Source of the DNA: Omnitrophica WOR_2 bacterium RBG_13_41_10
GTDB lineage: Bacteria > Omnitrophota > Gorgyraeia > Gygaellales > Profunditerraquicolaceae
DNA length: 16,014 bases
NCBI GenBank assembly: GCA_001805465.1
Contig: MHGH01000012.1
Span: forward strand, 32,309 to 48,322
Direction: 5' to 3'
Position numbers and translations under genes: made by a program. The notes under the pieces were generated by a model that made no database searches, was not told where the DNA came from, and saw nothing but the letters and a program-made list of their open reading frames with translations. This document shows positions 1-8,060 of this stretch, in pieces. Within the stretch, counting starts at the first letter, position 1; each line of letters begins with the position of its first letter.

Positions 1-94
1 GCTTACCGGATAGAACCGAATCTGTTAATTCTTCGATTGCCCTGGGCTGGTCGCCGCAGGGCTGGTAATGAGAAACCAGTTGGAAATTTTGCAT
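1..94 (-). CDS. uvrB: UvrABC excision nuclease subunit B, N-terminal fragment
   Basis: Only the first 31 codons are inside the window; the gene runs off its left edge. The protein begins MQNFQLVSHYQPCGDQPRAI and continues EELTDSVLSGK, which matches the conserved start of UvrB just before its Walker A motif (typically F-x-L-V-S-x-(Y/F)-x-P-x-GDQP-x-AI). UvrB is the DNA-damage-verifying helicase-like subunit of nucleotide excision repair. The ATG at 94 shares a base with the TAA stop of nadC (TAATG), so translation is probably coupled. The ATP-binding motif itself is outside the window. I am confident of the family because GDQP-x-AI is highly characteristic, although the fragment is short. Confidence 0.88.
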   Translation of the reverse strand, partial: MQNFQLVSHYQPCGDQPRAIEELTDSVLSGK

Positions 95-978
95 TAATCT
101 ACTACTTCCAGGCTAATATCAACGGTTTTTACGGAATGCGTAAGGGCTCCGATAGAGATGATGTCTATGCCGGTTGAGGCGATTTCTCTGACGCTGGCAA
201 AATCTACTCCGCCGGAAGCCTCTAACTTGGTGGGGGAATGATGGCTTTTGAATTCCGTATCGTTTCTAATCTTCACTGCCTCTTTTATATCTAGGATACT
301 CATATTATCCAGCATAATCACATCGGGCTTGAACTTTAAGGCATGCCGGAATTCATCAAGGTTCTGCACTTCTATTTCTATCTTAAAACCTTTGGGGATA
401 CTCGGTAGGCGGTCGTAACCATCAGTTACTTTAATATGATTGTCTTTGATGAGGATCATTTCATCTAATCCCATCCTGTGATTATGCCCACCGCCGATTC
501 TCACGGCGTATTTCTGCAGCTCTCTTAAACCTGGAATAGTCTTACGGGTATCGGTAATTTTAGTTTTGTATGGCTCTATATGCGTTACGTATTCCCTGGT
601 CTTTGTGGCTACTGCCGATAACATAGACAATAAATTAAGCGCTACTCTTTCTGCGGTGAGAATTCCTTTAGCCTTACCGCTAATTTTAGCAATGATTTTA
701 CCCTTTTTAGCTACCCGGCCATCTTTAAACTGGCTATCAAATTTAATATTGTTATCGATTATCTTAAAGGCTCTTTCAGCAACAGAAAGGCCGCAGATAA
801 TGCAATCTTCTTTCACTATCAAGACAGCTTTAATTTCTTTATCTTGGGGAATAGTCAGCTCCGTAGTAATATCCCCCTTACCGATGTCCTCTACCAAGGC
901 ATGACGCACTATAGAATCTAACTTTTGCGGGTTTAATTCTGGCTTCTTATCCGATAAAAAATAATTATCTGAACCCAT
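94..978 (-). CDS. nadC: Nicotinate-nucleotide pyrophosphorylase (carboxylating)
   Basis: This is quinolinate phosphoribosyltransferase, which converts quinolinate and PRPP to nicotinate mononucleotide, CO2 and pyrophosphate in de novo NAD synthesis. The 294 residues are of normal length. Visible family motifs are EDIGKGDITT (residues 30-39), the AERVALNLL helix (109-117), TRKTIPGLR (144-152), K156, R160 followed by GGGHNHRMGL (162-171), KDNH (178-181), and later EVQN, MLDNM, EASGG and SIGALTHS around the phosphate-binding end of the barrel. These supply the basic residues expected for quinolinate and PRPP binding. The ATG at 978 lies inside the end of valS (14-base overlap) and has a GGAGG Shine-Dalgarno at 988-992, 9 bases upstream, which supports this start. 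The nadA and nadB genes for the preceding steps are not in the window. Confidence 0.96.
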   Translation of the reverse strand: MGSDNYFLSDKKPELNPQKLDSIVRHALVEDIGKGDITTELTIPQDKEIKAVLIVKEDCIICGLSVAERAFKIIDNNIKFDSQFKDGRVAKKGKIIAKISGKAKGILTAERVALNLLSMLSAVATKTREYVTHIEPYKTKITDTRKTIPGLRELQKYAVRIGGGHNHRMGLDEMILIKDNHIKVTDGYDRLPSIPKGFKIEIEVQNLDEFRHALKFKPDVIMLDNMSILDIKEAVKIRNDTEFKSHHSPTKLEASGGVDFASVREIASTGIDIISIGALTHSVKTVDISLEVVD

Positions 979-3667
979 CTCTGACTGCCTCCATTTTTTT
1001 TAATCTTTCACCAAGCTCAGCTAGTTTTATTTTCTCTGCCTCGACTATTTCCTGCGGCGCCCTCTTGATGAAATCAGTTTTAGTCAATAAAGCCTTTTTG
1101 TTATCTATTTCTGCCTTAACTCTTTTTATGTCGCTTTCTATTCTTTCTTTTTGTTTTTCTATATCTATAACTGCGGATAGCGGAATAACTATATGCATAC
1201 CCTCTGATACTATATTAAACTCATTGTTCGTCCGACGGTATTCTCCTTCTAGTTTTGCGTCTAATAAATGATTCCTTGATACGGCTTCTATCTGTTTACT
1301 TAAAGACTTTATCAGCTCTTTATTTGGGCGGCTGGTAAAGACCATAAAATTCAGGGTATTTTCTAGCGGTATCTCCAATTGAAAACGGATATTACGCAGG
1401 ATATTGATTAAGGTAAAGACACGCTGCATCTTGCTCTCTGTTGGCTTGTCAATAATATTCTCTTGCGTATGCGGCCAAGGCTGGACCATAATACTCTCAT
1501 TCTTTATTTTCCGCCAGATCTCTTCAGTGACAAAAGGCATAAATGGGTGCATTGCTCGTAAAAATTTCTCCCAAACCTTATACATTACTATCTGGTTATG
1601 GGGATTTTTTATATCAGATTTAATTAATTCCAAATACCAGTCGCAAAATTCATGCCAGAAGAATGCATAAAGAGCGTTTGCCGCTTCATTAAACTTATAC
1701 GACTCTAGGTCTTTATTTACCTCTTTGAGCACCGAATAAAATCTGCTTAATATCCAACGGTTAGTGATATCTAAGTCTTTTTGACTAAAAAATTGGCAGA
1801 GGTCTGTTTTAACTAAAGACGTATCCAAGTTCATCATGATGAGCCTGGAGGCGTTCCAGATTTTATTGGCAAAATTCCTGCCCTGCTCAAATCTCTCTTT
1901 TGATAAAAATACATCCTGGCCCTGACTGGTTATGGATATCAGGCTAAAACGTAAGGCGTCTGCACCGTATTCTTTGATGATATCCAAAGGATCGATAATG
2001 TTTCCTAGGGATTTAGACATTTTTTTGCCTTCAATATCGCGCACTGTGCCGTGGATATAAACATCGCGAAACGGGATATCTTTCATAAATTCTAATCCGG
2101 CCATGATCATGCGGGCTACCCAGAAAAAGATTATTTCTGGGGCAGTGACTAATACTGAAGTGGGGTAAAAGTAAGCTAAATCTTTCTTGTACTGGGTACC
2201 GTGTACAGTGTACGGTGCATTAGCATTAAATGGCCAATAAAATGTGGCAAATGGCCAAAGCCACGAGGAAAACCAGGTATCCAGGACGTCTTCGTCCTGG
2301 TAGATATCTGTTGAGCTGCATTTAGGGCATTTTTCTGGTTTTTCTCTCGAAACAATTATATCGGAACACTTCCGGCAATAATAGACTGGCAAACGGTGCC
2401 CCCACCAGATCTGGCGTGATATACACCAATCCTGGATGTTTTCCATCCAATTTAGGTAAACCTTGGTCCAACGTTTAGGATAAAATTTAATTTTTCCTAA
2501 TTTCACTACCGCAATTGCCGGCTTGGCTAGCGGCTTCATCTTCACAAACCACTGTTTGGATAAATACGGCTCAATAATAGTATGGCAACGGTAACAGTGC
2601 CCGGCAGATAAATTATGTGTTTCTACTTTTTCCAAAAGGCCTTTTTCTTTTAAATCCTCGAGGATTACTTCTCTGGCCTGGAATCTATCCATATCTTTAT
2701 ATTTACCTGCATTTTCATTCATCCGGCCATCCGGCCGCATTACATTGATAAAATCAAGTTTATGCTTTTTCCCTAAAAGATAATCATTGGGGTCATGCGC
2801 AGGAGTAACTTTCACTGCACCTGTGCCAAATTTCATATCTACTAGCGCATCAGCGATAATTTTTATTTCCCTATCCATTAAAGGTAAAATTAAAGTTCTA
2901 CCAATCAGCTTCTTGTATCTTTTATCCTTAGGATTAACTGCTACTGCCGTGTCTCCTAACATTGTCTCCGGCCTGGTCGTAGCTACGACTATATACTCTG
3001 CATCTTTTGCCCTGTACCCTGTACTCTGTACTCTGTACTTTTTCAAAGGATACCTTAAATAGTAAAGATTCCCCGAAAGTTCACGGTGCGGCGCTTCTTC
3101 ATCAGAAAGCGCGGTCTGGCAGCGCGGGCACCAATTAATGATGTAGTTGCCCTGATAGATCAGGCCTTTTTCATACAATCTAATAAATACTTCATTGACA
3201 GAATTACTATATTCCTCATCCATGGTAAAGCGAGTCCTTTGCCAATCGCAAGATGCGCCCAGTTTTTTAAGCTGATGGATAATTGTGGAACCGTATTGCT
3301 CCCTCCATTGCCAAACCCGCTCTACAAACTTTTCTCTTCCTAAATCCTGCCGTTTAAGTCCGTCTTTAGCAATTGCTTTTTCTACCACATTCTGGGTGGC
3401 AATGCCAGCATGGTCTGTCCCCGGCATCCACAAAGATTCTTCACCTTTCATACGATGATACCTGATAAGAATATCCTGTATGGTATTATTTAGAGCATGG
3501 CCCATATGCAGAATTCCGGTGACATTAGGCGGAGGTATAACTATAGAGAAGGGGTTTTTGGCGGGGTTTACTTTGGCAGCAAAAAGATTATTTTCTTCCC
3601 AAAACTTATACCACTTATCTTCTGTACTTGCGGGGTCATAGCGGGTAGGTAGGTTATTTACGTCCAT
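965..3667 (-). CDS. valS: Valyl-tRNA synthetase with two in-frame heptamer-repeat inserts
   Basis: This class I aminoacyl-tRNA synthetase charges tRNA-Val in the cytoplasm. At 900 residues the length is normal. The adenylation motif PPPNVTGILHMGHA is at residues 45-58 (HIGH signature at 54-57), the editing-domain motif VATTRPETMLGDTA follows near 225-240, a zinc-ribbon-like pair of CxxC motifs lies around 440, and KMSKS is near 550. The last 65 or so residues form the charged coiled-coil arm typical of ValRS. I chose the ATG at 3667, with AAGG 7 bases upstream, rather than the in-frame TTG at 3671-3673. It overlaps the end of cimA by 14 bases. The protein carries two repeat-derived stretches: residues about 210-220 (YRVQSTGYRA) just before the editing motif, and about 484-493 (APYTVHGTQY) before the conserved DLAYFYPTSVL segment. 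Both correspond to places where typical ValRS sequences are shorter, judged from memory of the family. Confidence 0.97.
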   Translation of the reverse strand: MDVNNLPTRYDPASTEDKWYKFWEENNLFAAKVNPAKNPFSIVIPPPNVTGILHMGHALNNTIQDILIRYHRMKGEESLWMPGTDHAGIATQNVVEKAIAKDGLKRQDLGREKFVERVWQWREQYGSTIIHQLKKLGASCDWQRTRFTMDEEYSNSVNEVFIRLYEKGLIYQGNYIINWCPRCQTALSDEEAPHRELSGNLYYLRYPLKKYRVQSTGYRAKDAEYIVVATTRPETMLGDTAVAVNPKDKRYKKLIGRTLILPLMDREIKIIADALVDMKFGTGAVKVTPAHDPNDYLLGKKHKLDFINVMRPDGRMNENAGKYKDMDRFQAREVILEDLKEKGLLEKVETHNLSAGHCYRCHTIIEPYLSKQWFVKMKPLAKPAIAVVKLGKIKFYPKRWTKVYLNWMENIQDWCISRQIWWGHRLPVYYCRKCSDIIVSREKPEKCPKCSSTDIYQDEDVLDTWFSSWLWPFATFYWPFNANAPYTVHGTQYKKDLAYFYPTSVLVTAPEIIFFWVARMIMAGLEFMKDIPFRDVYIHGTVRDIEGKKMSKSLGNIIDPLDIIKEYGADALRFSLISITSQGQDVFLSKERFEQGRNFANKIWNASRLIMMNLDTSLVKTDLCQFFSQKDLDITNRWILSRFYSVLKEVNKDLESYKFNEAANALYAFFWHEFCDWYLELIKSDIKNPHNQIVMYKVWEKFLRAMHPFMPFVTEEIWRKIKNESIMVQPWPHTQENIIDKPTESKMQRVFTLINILRNIRFQLEIPLENTLNFMVFTSRPNKELIKSLSKQIEAVSRNHLLDAKLEGEYRRTNNEFNIVSEGMHIVIPLSAVIDIEKQKERIESDIKRVKAEIDNKKALLTKTDFIKRAPQEIVEAEKIKLAELGERLKKMEAVRDGFR
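2189..2218. repeat. Heptamer tandem array inside valS (degenerate GTACNNN x4)
   Basis: GTAC cores occur at 2189, 2196, 2203 and 2210, exactly 7 bases apart, with spacers TGG, CGT, AGT and GGT. On the coding strand the array is read in frame as APYTVHGTQY in ValS. It sits between the conserved WPF segment and DLAYFYPTSVL, where ValRS proteins normally have only a few residues. The units are diverged from each other, suggesting an older insertion than the array in thrC at 10007-10036. Confidence 0.75.
3011..3038. repeat. Heptamer tandem array inside valS (CTGTAC type x4)
   Basis: GTAC cores occur at 3014, 3021, 3028 and 3035 with a strict 7-base period. The plus-strand units are CCTGTAC twice, then TCTGTAC twice. 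On the coding strand it is translated in frame as part of KYRVQSTGYRAK, immediately before the editing-domain motif VATTRPETMLGD of ValS. It has the same period and the same copy number (four) as the other three arrays in this window. Confidence 0.85.
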
Positions 3668-5234
3668 TATCAACCTTATCTTTTAACAACTTATATTCAA
3701 CGCTATCTACTAAGGCCTGCCAAGAGGCTTCAATAATATTTTCTGAAACTCCAATAGTGCTCCAGGTGTCTTCTTTGTCCTGTGATTGGATTAAAACCCG
3801 CACCTTGGCTGCCGTTCCGGCCTTTTCATCTAATACGCGCACTTTAAAATCGGATAAATGCATCTGGGATAACGTCGGGTAAAAATCCTTTAAGGCCTTG
3901 CGCAGGGCATTATCTAAGGCATTTATCGGGCCATCTCCATCAGCGGCAGTATGTTCTTTGGCGCCTTTTACCTTTAATTTAATAATCGCTTCCGAACTAA
4001 TTTTTTTATCCGAGCGTTTTTCTATTACTACGCGAAACCCCTCCAACTCAAAGAACCTTTTGTATTTCTTAAAGGCCCTGTTCATTAATAACTCAAAAGA
4101 TGCCTCTGCCGCTTCAAAATGATAACCCTGATGCTCTAATTTCTGGATAAGCTGTAAAATCTTTTTCGTCTTGGGGTCTTCTTTACTTAAGTCAAATTCT
4201 AATTCTTTGGCGCGCACCAAAATACCGGTCTTACCGGCTAATTCAGAAACTAAAATGCGCCGGTGATTACCGACGAGCGAAGGGTCGATATGTTCGTAGG
4301 CCTTAGGGTTTTTCATGACCGCGTTAATGTGCACACCGCCTTTATGCGCAAAACTAGATGCGCCCACATAAGGCTGGTCGTTTCTTTGTTTTAAATTGCT
4401 GATTTCGCTGACAAAATGCGAGATCTTGGTTAATTCTTTGAGTTTTTCATCGCTAATGCAATCAACGCCGAGCTTTAATTTAAGATTGGCGATTAGAGGA
4501 ATCAAATCGGCATTACCGCAGCGCTCTCCGATACCGTTAATAGTACCCTGCACCATATCCGAGCCTGCCTCTACTGCAGCTAAAGAATTAGCTACTGCCA
4601 GGCCCGCATCATTATGGCAATGTATACCTAACCAAATATGGATTTGACCGCGAACCTCTTTAATAATTTTAGAGATCTCAGAGGTAATCGTCCCTCCGTT
4701 AGTATCGCATAAAACTACGGCTCCAGCGCCTGCGCCCTGGGCTAGAAGCAAACATTTAAGGCTGTATTGAGGATTAGCCTTATATGCCTCAAAAAAATGT
4801 TCGGCATCGTAAAAGACAACTAACCCTTGCGTAACTAAAAAGCTTACGGTATCGGTAATCATTTTTAAATTTTCATCAAGAGTAGTCTTTAAAACATCTT
4901 TTACGTGCAAATCCCAGGTTTTACCAAATATGGCGATTGTTTTAACGCCGGCCTTTAAAAATGCCTTAAGATTATCATCGTCTTTCGCTTGAGAGTGGGG
5001 CCTGCGGGTTGAACCAAAGGCTACCAGCTGGGCATTTTTTAAATCCTTTTTGGACATCTTAAGAAAGAATTCCATATCCTTAGGATTAGAGCCCGGCCAA
5101 CCGCCTTCAATATAATGGATACCCAACTTATCTAATTCCTGGGCGATAAGAATCTTATCCGTAACCGAATAAGAAATACCTTCTCCTTGAGCGCCGTCGC
5201 GTAGAGTAGTATCGTAGAGCCTGACTTTTTGCAT
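3654..5234 (-). CDS. cimA: (R)-citramalate synthase
   Basis: This protein belongs to the isopropylmalate/homocitrate/citramalate synthase family and most resembles the 520-540-residue CimA type. It would condense pyruvate with acetyl-CoA to (R)-citramalate, the first step of the threonine-independent route to 2-oxobutyrate and isoleucine. The 526 residues begin VRLYDTTLRDGAQGEG (residues 4-19, metal-binding Asp and catalytic Arg region), then EGGWPGSNPKD, the metal-binding HCHNDAGLAVANS near 203-215, and GIGERCGNADL. The C-terminal third carries the LeuA-type dimerisation/allosteric domain, often the site of isoleucine feedback inhibition. The ATG at 5234 has GAGG 6 bases upstream and lies 2 bases after the lysC stop. 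Homocitrate or isopropylmalate synthase activity is the main alternative. The EGGWPGSNPKD segment and length favour CimA. Confidence 0.9.
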   Translation of the reverse strand: MQKVRLYDTTLRDGAQGEGISYSVTDKILIAQELDKLGIHYIEGGWPGSNPKDMEFFLKMSKKDLKNAQLVAFGSTRRPHSQAKDDDNLKAFLKAGVKTIAIFGKTWDLHVKDVLKTTLDENLKMITDTVSFLVTQGLVVFYDAEHFFEAYKANPQYSLKCLLLAQGAGAGAVVLCDTNGGTITSEISKIIKEVRGQIHIWLGIHCHNDAGLAVANSLAAVEAGSDMVQGTINGIGERCGNADLIPLIANLKLKLGVDCISDEKLKELTKISHFVSEISNLKQRNDQPYVGASSFAHKGGVHINAVMKNPKAYEHIDPSLVGNHRRILVSELAGKTGILVRAKELEFDLSKEDPKTKKILQLIQKLEHQGYHFEAAEASFELLMNRAFKKYKRFFELEGFRVVIEKRSDKKISSEAIIKLKVKGAKEHTAADGDGPINALDNALRKALKDFYPTLSQMHLSDFKVRVLDEKAGTAAKVRVLIQSQDKEDTWSTIGVSENIIEASWQALVDSVEYKLLKDKVDNGRK

Positions 5235-5236
5235 CT

Positions 5237-6469
5237 TTAACCTCGCTTATTAACTAACCTAAATTTTTTATGTAAGACTTTTACAGCTTTCTCAATAAAT
5301 TTCTTTTTTATAATACATGATATGCTTATATCGGAAGTAGAAATCATTTCTATATTAATCTTATTTTCTGCCAAGGCACCAAACATAGTAGCAGCAACTC
5401 CATGGTGAGACCTCATGCCTACCCCAACAATGGAAACCCTGGCTATATCTTCATCGCGTAAGACCTCTCCGGCACAGATGTTCTTAGCTACCTTCCTGGT
5501 CAACTTTAAGGCCTTTGCAATATCGGCCTTGTTTACAGTAAAGGATATATCGGTTTGGCGTAGGTGGCTTACATTCTGCACTATCATGTCTACGCTGATT
5601 CCATTAGCAGCCAGTTCCTTAAATATCCTTGCTGCCACCCCCGGCCTATCCGGAACATCACAAATCGTAATTTTGGCTTCCTTTCTATTTAAAGTTACGC
5701 CGGTTACTAACACATCTTCCATTTTTTTAACCTCCCTGATAATCATCGTCCCCCTATTATTAGAAAAAGAGGAGCGCACATGTATAGGCACATCAAACTT
5801 TTTTGCTACCTCAATGGAACGCGCCTGCATTACCTGCGCGCCTAAAGACGCCATCTCCAGCATCTCATCGTAGGTGATCTGTTCGATCTTTCTTGCTTTC
5901 GGCTCAATGTGCGGGTCAGTGGTATAAATGCCTTCTACGTCGGTATATATTTCGCATTCGTCTGCCTTTAGTTCCTTTGCCAAAGCCACGGCAGTTAAAT
6001 CCGAGCCGCCACGGCCTAAGGTAGTAATATCCTGGTTTAAGGTTACGCCTTGAAAACCGGCAACTATGACAATTTTGCCTTGCCTTAATGCCTCTTTAAT
6101 TTTATCAGTATTGATTTTTATAATCCTGGCGCGGGTGTGGCTGGTATCGGTAATAATACCTACCTGTAACCCGGTAAAGGATATGGCTTCGCTTCCTAAT
6201 TTATGAATTGCCATGGCTAACAGCGCCACGGAAATTTGCTCTCCGGTAGATAATAACATATCCATTTCGCGCTCAGAGGGGTCGGAATTAATCTTATGCG
6301 CCAAGTCAATTAATTCATCAGTAGTGTCTCCGAGTGCTGAAACTACCACTACTAAATTATGGCCTTTCTTTCGGTAGCTTACTATGCGCTTAGCCACATT
6401 TTGTATACGCCGGACATCAGCTACAGAAGAACCCCCGAATTTTTGTACAATCAATTTCTTAGGACTCAT
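5237..6469 (-). CDS. lysC: Aspartate kinase (monofunctional, two ACT domains)
   Basis: Aspartokinase phosphorylates L-aspartate with ATP, the common first step towards lysine, threonine and methionine. The 410 residues start with the kinase motif KFGGSSVAD (residues 10-18) and include GRGGSDLTAVALA near 151-163. The C-terminal third holds two ACT regulatory domains (for example DRPGVAARIFKELAANGISVDMI, split by NVS, and VGVGMRSHHGVAATMFGAL), which usually bind lysine and/or threonine. I chose the ATG at 6469, not the upstream in-frame ATG at 6508: it overlaps the cstA stop as ATGA, has AAGGAG at 6475-6480 five bases upstream, and puts KFGGSSV near the N-terminus as usual. No homoserine dehydrogenase domain is fused; hom is separate in the same gene run. 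Confidence 0.96.
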   Translation of the reverse strand: MSPKKLIVQKFGGSSVADVRRIQNVAKRIVSYRKKGHNLVVVVSALGDTTDELIDLAHKINSDPSEREMDMLLSTGEQISVALLAMAIHKLGSEAISFTGLQVGIITDTSHTRARIIKINTDKIKEALRQGKIVIVAGFQGVTLNQDITTLGRGGSDLTAVALAKELKADECEIYTDVEGIYTTDPHIEPKARKIEQITYDEMLEMASLGAQVMQARSIEVAKKFDVPIHVRSSFSNNRGTMIIREVKKMEDVLVTGVTLNRKEAKITICDVPDRPGVAARIFKELAANGISVDMIVQNVSHLRQTDISFTVNKADIAKALKLTRKVAKNICAGEVLRDEDIARVSIVGVGMRSHHGVAATMFGALAENKINIEMISTSDISISCIIKKKFIEKAVKVLHKKFRLVNKRG

Positions 6470-8049
6470 GTTTTCTCCTTCTTGAAAATTATAGGCAGGA
6501 CTTCCCATACGATAAAGCCGGCTAAAATAATCAAAAGGCAGGAAATAATCAAAAGTGCAGTGTCTTTATTCTTAAAATAAGTAACTGCCTGCAATAATAA
6601 AGCCGCTATGGTAGTGACGAGCATAAAACAAGCCGGAATAATAGTAAACTTAATGGTTTTACCTTTAGATAAAAGCCAGCAACTTAAAACAAATAACGCC
6701 AGCGCTGCCACCAACTGGTTAGATGCGCCGAATATTGGCCAGATTTTCTGCCATTTTCCGCTAAAGGCAAGGGTTAGGCTTAATACGATAATTATCAACG
6801 TAGAAAGATAACGGTTTTTAATGTTAAATAATTCCTCAATCAAATAACGGGATATCCTCGTAGCTGTGTCTAATGTAGTGAGAATAAAAGCATTCAATAT
6901 AGTAATTGCAATAAAGGCGCCGCTTGCTCCTAATATAGTTTTAGTAATATTTCCAAAGCCCCTGCCAAAAATCCCGATAGGGCCGGCACTTTTCAAAACC
7001 CCGCTAAAATCAGTCCCCTTACGGAATAAACTGGCCACTGCGATTATGGCCAATACCGCAACCAAAGACTCTACCACCATGCCGCCGTAACCTATTCTTT
7101 TGGCGTGGCGCTCATTAGCTATTTGTTTAGAAGAGGTCCCGCTTGCGATTAAAGAATGAAACCCTGAAACTGCTCCACAGGCAACTGTCACGAATAAGGC
7201 CGGCCAAAGATAACCTTCTTGAGAACTAAATTTATGATAATACGGCATAGTAAGAATTGGCCTTTCTATAAACAATCCCAAATAACCTGCCCCTACCCCA
7301 AAAAATAAAAGGAAGCTGGATAAATAATCACGAGGCTGCAAAAGTATATTCACAGGTAAAATCGAAGCAAAGTAACAATAAATAAATAAAACCGCAATCC
7401 AGAAATTTATATTACTTTTTATAGGTAAACTATTACCCAGTAACAATAATCCGCCTAAAGCAACCAACCCGAATACGGTAGATAAAACTATATTAGCTCT
7501 TAGGTTATATAAAAGAAAACCCACCACCACCGCTACCGGAATTAACCCTAAGGAAGGTAAAACAATCTTCGGCTCTTTGACAAAGGTATCGGCACATAAA
7601 TAAGCAAATACGGCAATCACCAGTATCAATGCCAGCCAGACAAACAAAGAAAATAGTATTTTTACGCGGCGCGATATGACGTGCTGGGCAATATCGGCAA
7701 CTGAAGAACCCCTTTCTTTGACCGATGTTATCAACGAACCGAAATCATGCACCCCGCCGATAAAGATTGTTCCCAAGATTATCCAGAGCAAAGCGGGCAA
7801 CCATCCCCATAACATTACTGCGATTACCGGCCCGATAATCGGGCCTGCACCGGCGATAGAAGCAAAATGATGCCCAAATAAAACTAACCAATTCTTAGCC
7901 GGAACATAATCGACGCTATCAAATTTAGCATAAGCCGGGGTGGCTTTTTTAGGATCAATATGCCATAAGGATTCCAGCTTTTTAGCGTAAAATAGATAGG
8001 CCCAACAGAATAAGACTATCGCGATAATGGCGATGATTAAAGAATTCAT
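6466..8049 (-). CDS. cstA: CstA-family transporter (carbon starvation protein)
   Basis: This is a polytopic inner-membrane protein of the CstA/BtsT family. Members have been linked to peptide uptake and, in E. coli, to pyruvate uptake. The 527 residues contain about a dozen or more hydrophobic segments beginning at residue 2. The family hallmark FGHHFASIAGAGPIIGPV lies near residues 58-75, followed by GGVHDFGSL near 100. The E. coli proteins are about 700 residues, so this is the shorter form that is common in other phyla. The gene starts 11 bases after apgM, with no strong Shine-Dalgarno, and its TGA overlaps the lysC start (ATGA). Its place between threonine genes and cimA makes pyruvate a reasonable candidate substrate, but that is inference from context only. 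Confidence 0.88.
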   Translation of the reverse strand: MNSLIIAIIAIVLFCWAYLFYAKKLESLWHIDPKKATPAYAKFDSVDYVPAKNWLVLFGHHFASIAGAGPIIGPVIAVMLWGWLPALLWIILGTIFIGGVHDFGSLITSVKERGSSVADIAQHVISRRVKILFSLFVWLALILVIAVFAYLCADTFVKEPKIVLPSLGLIPVAVVVGFLLYNLRANIVLSTVFGLVALGGLLLLGNSLPIKSNINFWIAVLFIYCYFASILPVNILLQPRDYLSSFLLFFGVGAGYLGLFIERPILTMPYYHKFSSQEGYLWPALFVTVACGAVSGFHSLIASGTSSKQIANERHAKRIGYGGMVVESLVAVLAIIAVASLFRKGTDFSGVLKSAGPIGIFGRGFGNITKTILGASGAFIAITILNAFILTTLDTATRISRYLIEELFNIKNRYLSTLIIIVLSLTLAFSGKWQKIWPIFGASNQLVAALALFVLSCWLLSKGKTIKFTIIPACFMLVTTIAALLLQAVTYFKNKDTALLIISCLLIILAGFIVWEVLPIIFKKEKT

Positions 8050-8060
8050 AATCTTATGCT

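Noticed and set aside
2281..2300. Perfect 8-base hairpin (CCAGGACG, loop TCTT, CGTCCTGG) inside valS
   Set aside because: It encodes the conserved YQDEDVLD of the synthetase, so the codons explain it, and it is far from any gene end.
3668..3673. TTG start for valS two codons upstream of the ATG
   Set aside because: The ATG at 3667 has an AAGG 7 bases upstream and is the better start; the TTG would add only two residues.
5415..5873. 152-codon plus-strand open frame opposite lysC
   Set aside because: It is the antisense shadow of a strongly conserved aspartokinase; there is no start context and no protein resemblance.
6470..6508. N-terminal extension of LysC from an upstream ATG at 6508
   Set aside because: The ATG at 6469 has AAGGAG at proper spacing and overlaps the cstA stop, and aspartokinases begin just before KFGGSSV.
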